Origin: Saccharicrinis sp.
GTDB lineage: Bacteria; Bacteroidota; Bacteroidia; Bacteroidales; Marinilabiliaceae
Direction of reading: 5' to 3'
Assembly (NCBI GenBank): GCA_024635585.1
Contig: JAGXIP010000220.1
Coordinates: 1 to 64,000 of the forward strand
Length of the DNA: 64,000 bases
Numbering within the stretch: position 1 is the first letter of the stretch; each line of letters opens with the position of its first letter. The notes beneath the pieces were generated by a model, which did not search any database, was not told the DNA's origin, and saw nothing but the letters and a program-made list of their open reading frames with translations. This document shows, one piece after another, positions 17,090 to 25,110 of this stretch. The position numbers and the translations under genes are program-made.

Positions 17090-18814
17090 TTATTTTCCAA
17101 TTATTCTCTTAAGACCTGTTTTTAAACCAGAAGGCATACTTTCCTTAATGGTTTGCTTTATTTTTTCTCGTTGTGTCTGATGCAGATTTGATTTTATAAT
17201 TGTTTCCAGAGCCTTCGAATCATCACTCATTGTTGTAAACACTTCCATGAGCATTGGACTTTCGGAATGTTTTATGAATATTGGAAGGGATTCTTTCAAT
17301 TTTTCCTTGTTTTTTACGCGCAAGTATTCAAAATTATTATTTTTCGCCCAACCTTCGGCAGATTCGCCAAAATGACCTGCTGCGGCTATATGACGATTTG
17401 ACAAATCGCCGAAATTATCTGCAGTATGCGTATAAAGTCTAAACTCCCCACCACCACTATTATTAATCAATACGATACGTACATTATTTTTAATTTGCCT
17501 TATGCCCAATGCATTCATGTCGTAAAAGAAGGCTAGATCGCCTATAATAAGAAAATTCATATCATCACTAGCAACACTTTGACCCAAGAATGTTGAAAGG
17601 TCGCCATCAATACCAAAACCTGCCACGTTTGAATAGCATTTAATTGAAGCATCTACATCATATAATTCCCAATTTCGCAAACTATTTAAAATTGAGAAAT
17701 GAAGATTTGAATTTGATGGGATGAGAGCGGATAGGTACTTTGCTATGTAGGCATTAGACAATGGGAGTTTCTCGGGAATAGTTACCTTTGATATTTCTGC
17801 TTGCCAATCCAAGTAATAGTTATTGTTTGAATTTCCTTTTACTGCATCAGCCATTCGCTGAAAAAAGTAATCCTCTGGGCATTCAAAAATTTTCGTCAAG
17901 GAGTTATATGCATCTGCATATAAGCCATCTTCACAAACTCGCCAGTGCTCAATTTTTGCATTTTTCAAATTTCCGTCAAGTGGATAATCCCCTAAATGGC
18001 CCCCAATTGATATCACCAATTCGGGTAATAAATTTCCAAAACTGCCTATGGTCAGTAATTTATTGCCATGTACAGTTTTGAGACCATTGAAATTGGAAAT
18101 ATGATTGACATATATAGCTACGTTATGGGCGTTAGCAAAAGCTTCGATAGCAACCGTTTCTTTATTAGAAAAAGGTCGATGCCCACCAATAACCAAGAGT
18201 ATTCGTTTATCGTTAATTTTTGGCCATTCCTCATCTAATGGCTTGTATCGGGTTATTTTTCGAGCTAGTTCAAGCTTGTCATCACCTTTTTTCCAATGTT
18301 CGTTGATTCTCACATTTATATGGGCAGGACCTCCACCATTGCGTGTTAGCGCATCCAAAGCCAAATTTAATCGTCTATTTACAAGATACTCATCATTCAT
18401 ATCTTTGATAATGGGAATATCTACAGATACATTGGCAGTATCTGACGGCATTTCCATCTGTTTGATTGATTGCATATTTAGTTGCCCAGTGAAACTTTCG
18501 TCATAGTCGGTTGTAATGGCAAGGACTGGAGTTTTTCGATAAAACGCTTCGGTCAAACCGGGCATATAGTTTCTAGTTGCTTGAGCCGAGGTACAAGTAA
18601 TAGCAACAGGTGCATTAACTTGTAAAGAAATGCCTACTGCAAAGTAAGCTGCACTGCGCTCATCAACAACAGAATAGCAAGTAAAAAAGGGGTCGTCCTC
18701 TACACTCTTCACTATTGAAATATTTCTGCTTCCCGGCGAAACTACAATATGTTTTATGTTATACTGTTTTAGGAGCGACAAGAGCATTCGAACATGTTTA
18801 TAATCTGTAATCAT
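17090..18814 (-). CDS. MenD-like thiamine diphosphate-dependent enzyme
   Basis: This 574-residue protein has the three-domain ThDP fold. HIVVSPGSRNISI (near 22-34) and VVDERSAAYFAVG (catalytic-type Glu52) are the N-terminal MenD-like pyrimidine-domain motifs. In the C-terminal pyrophosphate domain, GDLAFFYDMNAL followed about 20 residues later by INNSGGGEF is the GD...N metal/ThDP motif. MenD makes SEPHCHC from isochorismate and 2-oxoglutarate for menaquinone. Here the gene lies between a flippase and an SDR in a surface-polysaccharide cluster with no other men genes, so a dedicated role (for instance a 2-oxoacid-derived decoration or branched sugar) is more likely. The substrate is unknown. 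Confidence 0.75.
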   Translation of the reverse strand: MITDYKHVRMLLSLLKQYNIKHIVVSPGSRNISIVKSVEDDPFFTCYSVVDERSAAYFAVGISLQVNAPVAITCTSAQATRNYMPGLTEAFYRKTPVLAITTDYDESFTGQLNMQSIKQMEMPSDTANVSVDIPIIKDMNDEYLVNRRLNLALDALTRNGGGPAHINVRINEHWKKGDDKLELARKITRYKPLDEEWPKINDKRILLVIGGHRPFSNKETVAIEAFANAHNVAIYVNHISNFNGLKTVHGNKLLTIGSFGNLLPELVISIGGHLGDYPLDGNLKNAKIEHWRVCEDGLYADAYNSLTKIFECPEDYFFQRMADAVKGNSNNNYYLDWQAEISKVTIPEKLPLSNAYIAKYLSALIPSNSNLHFSILNSLRNWELYDVDASIKCYSNVAGFGIDGDLSTFLGQSVASDDMNFLIIGDLAFFYDMNALGIRQIKNNVRIVLINNSGGGEFRLYTHTADNFGDLSNRHIAAAGHFGESAEGWAKNNNFEYLRVKNKEKLKESLPIFIKHSESPMLMEVFTTMSDDSKALETIIKSNLHQTQREKIKQTIKESMPSGLKTGLKRIIGK

Positions 18815-18827
18815 TTTGAACGTTTTA

Positions 18828-20381
18828 TCAATTATTGTTTGACATGAGATGCTTCAATTTGGTAGAAACAAAAGCTGTAATTATTTTCTTTTCTGGCTTA
18901 TCCAGACCAACCACATATATACCAATTGCTGAAATAAAAAAAGATGATAAAGAAACTACAATTATTCTCATCAAACTTGGTTGAAAATAAAAACTCAGTA
19001 AAAGTGGAAGGGGGATCGAAACCAATACAGTTGCAATAGCTTTTAGAACTACATTTTTAACATAGTCCATTATTGAGAAATCCATTAATTGCTTAATCGC
19101 AGAAATCCTAAGAATCATTACAAAAAATGCAATAATAATATAAATTACGTACGTAATCTCAGGTGTAAAACCTTGCTTGAGTAAAATAAATGTTGTTGAA
19201 TATAATATGGTTACCATAATAGCAATCTTTAATTGATATCTTTTGATATTACCGGTTGCAAGTATTCCGGTGAGGTATGTGTTTGTAAGTGTATAAATCA
19301 GTACAACAACCAAATTGAGCCGTATAAATATGACGGTATATTCAGGAACAGTTTTAAGCCATAGTTTTAATATCATTTTGGCTTCTATAAATACCGGTAA
19401 GGATAAAAAAAGAAATAAGAAAAAGGAAAACTTGGCACCGCGTTCCATTAAAGTTCTCATATGCTCAAAATTATTGGTAGCATAGTTTTTAGTGATTTGT
19501 GGATTTAAAGCAACCATAAAATTAGTAACAAAGCTATTAATTGCATTTTCTACCTGTACAGTAATAGCTCTCGCTGCATTTACCGCAACACCAAAGAATA
19601 AATTAATTAGAATATTCATTCCTTGTGTTAATAGAATATGGGATAGATTACCTATTAAGGACCAACCAGAGAAGCCGATTAGGGTTTTGAAAAGTGTGTT
19701 ATTTCTCTCAAAATGGTAGGTGCATTCTTCAAATTTAATTTTACAATAATACCTGTAAAAAGTAGCTATTCCACTTGCTACGCAGAGCCCCAAAGTCGCA
19801 TATAGTATTAGTTTATCCCACGCGATAAGTACAAGTAATAAAACGATAACAAGACGCAGTATAACTTCTACTATTCCTACATAAGCGTAGATATTAAAAC
19901 GCTCATGAGCCATAATTGAAGCCGAATATGGCACCTGCGTGATGCTAATCATGGCAGAAGCAATGGAGAGTTGATACACCCAATTTGCGGCGACCATTCT
20001 TTCGGGCGGGATAACCATTTTTGTATTTAGAAACCATAGTCCAATCGTTTCAGCAAGGACAAAAATTATCAGTGCAATTATAATATGAATATTTAGTGAC
20101 ATACTAAATACTCGTTTTAACTGAAGAATATCTCCTTTACCTAATTCAAATGTCAGAAAACGTTGTGTCCCTGTTGCCATTGCTGCATTTATAAAACCAA
20201 ACATGGTTACTACACCGGCAACCACGTTGTTGATCCCATAATCTGCGACACCCAGTGTGTTTAATATAACACGTGCGGTATAAAGTGAAACAAGTAGTGA
20301 AAAAAACATCCTGACATAAAGAACCAGTGTATTTTTTGCTATGCGCTTGTTATTTTCACTAGACGATTTAATTTGCAACAT
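18828..20381 (-). CDS. Oligosaccharide flippase (Wzx/MATE-like)
   Basis: This is a 517-residue protein with about 12-14 hydrophobic segments. The N-terminal SSENNKRIAKNTLVLYVRMFFSLLVSLYTARVIL and the GVADYGINNVVAGVVTMFGF segment are typical of polysaccharide_synt-type MOP-superfamily flippases that turn undecaprenyl-linked repeat units to the periplasmic face. It is followed 13 bases later by the MenD-like gene. The 442-base gap upstream separates it from the Wza/Wzz pair, so it may head its own transcript. A perfect 14-bp palindrome lies 63 bases upstream of its start. Confidence 0.82.
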   Translation of the reverse strand: MLQIKSSSENNKRIAKNTLVLYVRMFFSLLVSLYTARVILNTLGVADYGINNVVAGVVTMFGFINAAMATGTQRFLTFELGKGDILQLKRVFSMSLNIHIIIALIIFVLAETIGLWFLNTKMVIPPERMVAANWVYQLSIASAMISITQVPYSASIMAHERFNIYAYVGIVEVILRLVIVLLLVLIAWDKLILYATLGLCVASGIATFYRYYCKIKFEECTYHFERNNTLFKTLIGFSGWSLIGNLSHILLTQGMNILINLFFGVAVNAARAITVQVENAINSFVTNFMVALNPQITKNYATNNFEHMRTLMERGAKFSFFLFLFLSLPVFIEAKMILKLWLKTVPEYTVIFIRLNLVVVLIYTLTNTYLTGILATGNIKRYQLKIAIMVTILYSTTFILLKQGFTPEITYVIYIIIAFFVMILRISAIKQLMDFSIMDYVKNVVLKAIATVLVSIPLPLLLSFYFQPSLMRIIVVSLSSFFISAIGIYVVGLDKPEKKIITAFVSTKLKHLMSNNN

Positions 20382-20823
20382 TAAAGATTTTCGGTAACTA
20401 TTTTTATGAATTTATGCGTAAAAGTAAAAAGTTAATCGCCATTACACTTATAAGTGTCTCCCAATAATATAAATTATAAATCCAATATCAAATAGCTTCT
20501 CATGCTGGATCATGTTGCGTCCGACATACATCAAGGCTGGTTTTATAATTTCGATAGATACCATTTTAAGTCTTAGGTTTCAAACTCGTCTCACACCTTA
20601 AGGTTAGCATTCGTCTAAAAAGCCATTGGTACTGGGTTTGTGAAGTTCGGACACGATACATTTGTGACCAATATGTATCATGATTGATCAACTATCATAG
20701 TTTAAATCGGCGACCTTGCTTTATGTAATTTTTGCTGGGTGCATTCACCAATATAAAATATCATTTCTGTGGCACCAATGGCGCAATCTACATCGGAGCC
20801 AAAAAGAAGTTAATGCCATATAA
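20382..20823. other. 442-base intergenic region between wzz-like and flippase genes
   Basis: I see no intact gene. It contains the perfect palindrome ACACTTATAAGTGT (20444-20457) close to the flippase start. The 20732-21043 plus-strand ORF is mainly a shadow of the wzz-like gene. The rest shows no recognisable promoter pair or RNA structure. Its length within an otherwise tightly packed cluster suggests a regulatory boundary or a lost gene. Confidence 0.4.
20444..20457. promoter_or_regulatory. Perfect 14-bp palindrome upstream of the flippase gene
   Basis: ACACTTATAAGTGT reads identically on both strands and lies 63 bases upstream of the flippase start codon. Its symmetry and size suit a dimeric regulator, but no regulator gene is nearby, and I found only this copy by eye. 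Confidence 0.3.
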
Positions 20824-21984
20824 CTATTTCTGCTTGTCATACGCCATCAGCTGCTCTTTCAAATTGCCCCATATCATTCGGCCAAAGAGCAGTCCTAAAC
20901 CTAGAAAGACACCAAGAATAATGGAGGCAAGCACTATCATCTTCTTTTTGGGAGCACTCTTTTCATCGGGTACCACGGCTGGTTCAATGATTTTGACAGC
21001 AGGTGTTTCCTCCTGTAATTTGAGTTTACTTTCTTCGAGCTGACGGGCTAAAGTATTATACACATTGAACGCCAAATCGTACTCACTTTGCAAGCGTTGC
21101 TCGTAAGTCTGGGCCAAAGCGGTAAGTTGTCCATGGCTGCCATCCCTATGCAGGGCCAGTGCTTCTTGCGCTGCTTCAAATCGCTGGGAGGCTTCGGCAT
21201 AGCGCTCTTCCACGAATGCAAGGTCTTCACGTACTTTATCCGTTTTATAGCGGATAACATACTCCGACAGTAGTTCTGAAACACGGTTGGCTACCTCCGC
21301 AGATAAAATGGCTGTGGGCATTTCTACGTTAACGGTAATCACCCCGTTTTTTTTACCCATTTCAAAGTTAATGCTATGTTGCAGCCATTCAAGCGTCTTG
21401 CGCTCTGCTTTGCTTAGGTAAACTACCTTACTTTCATTATCAATTAGCTGCACAACTGGTTCCGCCTCGCTTCTAAAAGCATTGATTATAATGAAAGGTA
21501 AACCAATCGTATATTTGGTTATGTAGGATAGTATCGTGGTTTCCCGATGCTCGGTATAGTAAGTATGCAGATTCATCTTTCCCACTTCGGGAAAGTTGGT
21601 TTCGTACTGCATTAACATCTGCAAGAAGGGTACACTCTGAATTATCTCAGGATAGTAATCGGTGGGGATACCGCCATCTTCTGCCTGGGCAGACAAATTA
21701 CCCAAACCAAACTGGGATGCCAGACCTCCAAGGGCTCCCAAACTGTTGCTTTTGTTGCTTTCGGGAATGAGCTTGACGGTTGAGCTGTATTTGACTGGGC
21801 TGGATAAGGCAATAACTAATCCTAATGCTACAAAAATACCCATGACTTTTAATATCAGCCAGCGTCCATTCCAGATATGGAGCATCAATGCAAGCAAATC
21901 AATTACATTATCTCTGAATATTGGTGGAAGCGATGATTTTTCCGTATTTGGGTCTTTATTTATCTGAATCATTTTGTCAAACAT
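20824..21984 (-). CDS. Wzz/chain-length determinant family protein
   Basis: This 386-residue protein has two membrane segments, near residues 40-65 and 350-375. They bracket a large periplasmic domain containing heptad-rich coiled coil (AEASQRFEAAQEALALHRDG...), as in polysaccharide copolymerases. The Pro-rich exit (EPAVVPDEKSAPKKK) before the second membrane helix is characteristic. There is no cytoplasmic tyrosine-kinase domain, so this is a PCP-1-like or split PCP-2 protein. It is 11 bases downstream of the Wza-like gene, with which it would form the trans-envelope export assembly. It should control chain length or export at the inner membrane. Confidence 0.85.
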   Translation of the reverse strand: MFDKMIQINKDPNTEKSSLPPIFRDNVIDLLALMLHIWNGRWLILKVMGIFVALGLVIALSSPVKYSSTVKLIPESNKSNSLGALGGLASQFGLGNLSAQAEDGGIPTDYYPEIIQSVPFLQMLMQYETNFPEVGKMNLHTYYTEHRETTILSYITKYTIGLPFIIINAFRSEAEPVVQLIDNESKVVYLSKAERKTLEWLQHSINFEMGKKNGVITVNVEMPTAILSAEVANRVSELLSEYVIRYKTDKVREDLAFVEERYAEASQRFEAAQEALALHRDGSHGQLTALAQTYEQRLQSEYDLAFNVYNTLARQLEESKLKLQEETPAVKIIEPAVVPDEKSAPKKKMIVLASIILGVFLGLGLLFGRMIWGNLKEQLMAYDKQK

Positions 21985-21995
21985 TAATTACGGAT

Positions 21996-24455
21996 CTAGA
22001 ATCTGGACATGGCGGTTATGACTATAGCAGCCATGGATACCACTGAGCTTAATATGGTAATGCGTTCCCCGGGCGTCATGGGTGGTCGCTCCACCTTTTC
22101 CGGCACTACAATCTCAGCACCGGGCTCTATTTTAGGTGAGGCAGCGAAAAACAAAAAGTTACTTTTGGTTTCCACATCGCCATTGGCGTAAACTACATAG
22201 GCTTTGCTTCGCCGGGCATTCTGTGCATAGCCACCCGATCCGTTCACATAGTACTTTAAGCGCTTTCCTTTATTGTGGCGAATTTCAGTCTCGCGCAACA
22301 CGCCGCCCGAAACCAGAACAGTCTGTAACTCCGATGGGATGCTTACCACATCACCGGGACGTAGGAAAATATCTTCAGTGGTGCCTGGCCTTTTTAATAT
22401 CTCAGGCATGTTAATGCCAATGTATTTCTGCTGATTGCCATCTTTGTCAACCAAAATCTGAGCACCCAACTCAATATCCGCTTCTATCCGTTCCAGCTGT
22501 TTATGCGAACGTAGCATGGTAGCACCCTTGGCATAAGCTTCGTCGGTCAAACCGCCTGCCCGCCGTATCAAATCAGAAATACGCTCGTTGCGGTCGCTCA
22601 AGGTATATTCGCCGGGGAACATAACCTGTCCTTCAATACGGATTTTATCTTGCACGTGGTAGTCGGGACGTGCCCTCACATAGACCTGATCGAAAGGTTC
22701 AAGTTCAAATATTTTGGCTTCATCGGCTAAGGAGAGGTCTCGTTCAACACCAAAGACAAATATCTCTGCCAGTTCGGAACCTCTTTGCTGGGGTGCAGCT
22801 TCGCCAAGTATACGTCGGTTAACTTCTATACGAGCTTCGGAGGCTGATGCCGTAAAACCATCGGCCATTAATATCAGATCTTCCAATGTCATGCCTTTGC
22901 GATATTGGAATTTCCCCCTCTCTTTCACTTCCCCACCCAACGATACTTCCAGCTCTTCGCGCATTTCGTGAATGCTTTTGATAATAACCCGATCTTCGGG
23001 CTGTAGAAGGATATCGTAACTTCCCGGATTATTTAATACCTGATCAACATTAAAGGAAACAATGCTATAGTCAAAATTTTCGGTGAGACGATTTATCACG
23101 GCGCGCGAACGGAACACATCGGGTTTTACGCCATCGGCCTGGGCTATCAGATCGGAGAGCATCATGCCCTCGGTCAGCTCAAAATCGCCTGGGCGCCATA
23201 CGGCACCATTAATGCTCACTCGGTTTTCAAAGCGATCGAGAATTTGATCCACTTCAACCACATCCCCGCTTTTGAGGGTAAAGCTATCAGAGTCGGATCC
23301 CCCTACTGTGAGCATTTTAATTTCTTTTTCGGTATTGCGCTTAATCCTAATCTCTTGTGTATAAGCTGAATTCGTAAAGCCTCCGGCAAATTCAATAAGG
23401 TGCTCCAGAGTCTCCTCAGATCTTACTTCGTACAAGCCGGGACGACGGACTTGACCGCTAACTTCTACTCGATTTTGTATGGTAGCTACTCGAATCACAT
23501 CCTGGTCTTGCAGCCGCACGTTGTTGCTCTGGTCGCCCTGCAACAACAAGTCGTAAATGTCGAGGATGCTAAGTATTTTGTTGGCTCTTATGACCTCTAC
23601 CTGACGAAAGGAACCTATCATGCTAGGGCCACCGGATTTGTAAAGGACATTGAACACGGTGGCCAAGGATGAAACGGTATAGCTACCGGGTGTTTCTACC
23701 TCACCTATTACTGTAACCTGAATGCTGCGGACCCGCCCCAGACTCACGCGAGCAAATGTATTCTGATCGCTCTGCCCTGGTCGCAGACCCCGGTACAGTT
23801 GCTTCAATTTTTCAATGATGCGGCTATCCGCTTGTTCCATGGTTAAGCCATGCACATAAACAGGTCCTATGTTGTCGATGGTAACGGTACCTTCGGGACT
23901 TACTTCTAATTGATACAGGTTAGTGGTAGCCCCCCATATATCAACCACCAGCTCGTCGCCTGGTCCCAATACGTAATTGACCGGTGTAGGTATGTTCATG
24001 GCAGGTTCAAAGCTCTGGTTGCCACCCTGGAACAAGGAGCGCCCAAAAATCATGGGACCCTTTGGGGCTTTAGAAGACGTTTGAGGAGCAAGCCTCTTTT
24101 CTGGTTCATAATCCACCGAGTCACCTCTTAACAACGGGCCACCACTGCTTGGCATATCGATTTGTGTTTGCAACTGCTGCGCTCTTTGCATTAACTGAGC
24201 TGCCACGGAAGGTGATAATCCACGCGCCTTAGCCATTTCCATAGCCTGTGTTTGAGATATCCCCTCCTTTTCTCCTCGTTGAATAAAAGATTGCAACTGG
24301 GCATCGCTAATATCAGCGGATTTTACTTGGCTTAAATCAGTGTCGCCCAAGCCCTGAGAATAGACTTCAGTTGGTAAGAAAATAAGAAAACCCAGTAACA
24401 AAAAATAAAAGAGCTTATCTACTGTCTGCTTACCTCTATTGCTTTTATTAATCAT
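21996..24455 (-). CDS. SLBB-domain polysaccharide export outer-membrane protein (Wza-like)
   Basis: This is an 819-residue protein with an N-terminal signal segment (FLLLGFLIFLPTEVYSQ) and a poly-export domain near 155-245 (YVLGPGDELVVDIWG). About six SLBB repeats follow, recognisable by recurring patterns such as GEVETPGSYTVSS, GQVRRPGLYEV, GAVWRPGDFEL and GQVMFPGEYTLS. A C-terminal hydrophobic helix (ITILSSVVSMAAIVITAM) would span a membrane. It is about twice the size of E. coli Wza because of the extra SLBB repeats, as is common in Bacteroidota. It should form the periplasm-spanning, outer-membrane exit channel of the polysaccharide. It is the first gene of the cluster. Confidence 0.9.
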   Translation of the reverse strand: MINKSNRGKQTVDKLFYFLLLGFLIFLPTEVYSQGLGDTDLSQVKSADISDAQLQSFIQRGEKEGISQTQAMEMAKARGLSPSVAAQLMQRAQQLQTQIDMPSSGGPLLRGDSVDYEPEKRLAPQTSSKAPKGPMIFGRSLFQGGNQSFEPAMNIPTPVNYVLGPGDELVVDIWGATTNLYQLEVSPEGTVTIDNIGPVYVHGLTMEQADSRIIEKLKQLYRGLRPGQSDQNTFARVSLGRVRSIQVTVIGEVETPGSYTVSSLATVFNVLYKSGGPSMIGSFRQVEVIRANKILSILDIYDLLLQGDQSNNVRLQDQDVIRVATIQNRVEVSGQVRRPGLYEVRSEETLEHLIEFAGGFTNSAYTQEIRIKRNTEKEIKMLTVGGSDSDSFTLKSGDVVEVDQILDRFENRVSINGAVWRPGDFELTEGMMLSDLIAQADGVKPDVFRSRAVINRLTENFDYSIVSFNVDQVLNNPGSYDILLQPEDRVIIKSIHEMREELEVSLGGEVKERGKFQYRKGMTLEDLILMADGFTASASEARIEVNRRILGEAAPQQRGSELAEIFVFGVERDLSLADEAKIFELEPFDQVYVRARPDYHVQDKIRIEGQVMFPGEYTLSDRNERISDLIRRAGGLTDEAYAKGATMLRSHKQLERIEADIELGAQILVDKDGNQQKYIGINMPEILKRPGTTEDIFLRPGDVVSIPSELQTVLVSGGVLRETEIRHNKGKRLKYYVNGSGGYAQNARRSKAYVVYANGDVETKSNFLFFAASPKIEPGAEIVVPEKVERPPMTPGERITILSSVVSMAAIVITAMSRF

Positions 24456-24575
24456 GAAATTAAGTTTTTTATTTTGGCTATAGTCTCTGTGCGCAAGACA
24501 TCTAAAAAATTGATTATCAATATTATACGGTGTAAAAATATGAAACTCAGGAACCGCTTCGCCCGGTCAGTCACA

Positions 24576-24601
24576 TAATGCACTTTTTATGTTGTGCATT
24601 A
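24576..24601. promoter_or_regulatory. Inverted repeat upstream of the polysaccharide operon
   Basis: TAATGCAC and GTGCATTA are perfect 8-bp arms separated by 10 bases. Lying between the candidate -7 elements and the Wza-like start codon, it could form a leader hairpin in the transcript or be an operator. No T-tract follows, so it is not an obvious terminator. Confidence 0.35.
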
Positions 24602-24724
24602 ATATTACCTACCTTAGGTTGCTGGCATTCAATCATTATCTATACTCAAATATAATTTGTGACAAAAGTAAAAATTAAAATGATAAATAAGAGAAGAAAT
24701 ACCTAATCAAAATATTTTAAAACA

Positions 24725-24762
24725 AAAAAAAGCCTGAAACATTTCTGTTTCAAGCTTTTTTT
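24725..24762 (-). terminator. Terminator of tRNA-Gln
   Basis: Read on the minus strand, AAGCTTGAAAC-AGAAAT-GTTTCAGGCTT followed by a run of T forms a hairpin of about 11 bp with one mismatch, directly after the tRNA-Gln 3' end. It has an A-run/T-run on both sides, so it may also stop transcription from the other direction. Confidence 0.8.
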
Positions 24763-24763
24763 G

Positions 24764-24836
24764 TTGTCCCATTAGGGCTCGAACCTAAACTCTTCTGGAC
24801 CAAAACCAGACGTGTTGCCAATTACACCATGGGACA
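24764..24836 (-). tRNA. tRNA-Gln (TTG)
   Basis: On the minus strand the cloverleaf is complete. The acceptor is TGTCCCA/TGGGACA, the D arm GTGT...ACAC, and the anticodon arm TCTGG-TTTTGGT-CCAGA with anticodon TTG. The T arm is TTAGG-TTCGAGC-CCTAA, and the discriminator base is A. It is 73 nt, and CCA is not encoded. It is followed by a terminator hairpin and preceded by a consensus promoter. Confidence 0.95.
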
Positions 24837-24867
24837 ATCCTTAGTGTCTTTCTTTTTGAAAGCGATG

Positions 24868-24898
24868 CAAAAGTACACCTTTTTTTAAAACGTGCAAA
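24868..24898 (-). promoter_or_regulatory. Bacteroidota-type promoter of tRNA-Gln
   Basis: On the minus strand, TTTG (complement of 24895-24898), a 19-base spacer and TACTTTTG (complement of 24868-24875) match the -33/-7 consensus of the group's primary sigma factor. The -7 element ends 31 bases before the mature tRNA. This is the best promoter match in the window. Confidence 0.75.
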
Positions 24899-25110
24899 TT
24901 AATTTTTCAAAATTTTTAATCATTCTTTATGCTCCTCATAATACACCCCAAAATAGTGGCTATGTATTCCCTTGCAAGCCTTTGTTTTAGGCGATTATTT
25001 TGATGTATTACCGAAATGAAATATTTCTTTAAGCCAGAATAAAAGGCATTAATTAGTCATCATACTTACACTTAATTTAGGTATTATTGTGGTTTAAGTT
25101 GTCGTTTTTT

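Larger units (their letters stand above)
24456..24763. other. Upstream region of the polysaccharide operon
   Basis: The region lies between the Wza-like start and tRNA-Gln. It contains the inverted repeat TAATGCAC-N10-GTGCATTA (24576-24601) about 120 bases upstream of the start codon, and two -7-like elements on the minus strand (complements of CAAATATA at 24647 and CAAAAGTA at 24663). Neither has a clear -33 partner. No UpxY/NusG-like antiterminator gene is present upstream. Confidence 0.4.

Noticed and set aside
17090-18814. Genuine menD of a menaquinone operon
   Set aside because: No other menaquinone gene is adjacent, and the gene is coupled to polysaccharide genes. A role in menaquinone synthesis remains only a fallback.
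20732-21043. 103-residue plus-strand ORF
   Set aside because: It is mostly antisense to the wzz-like gene, with no family resemblance or ribosome-binding context.
25087-25110. TTG start of the DUF2723 protein
   Set aside because: An ATG eight codons later gives a normal N-terminus; nothing supports the upstream TTG.
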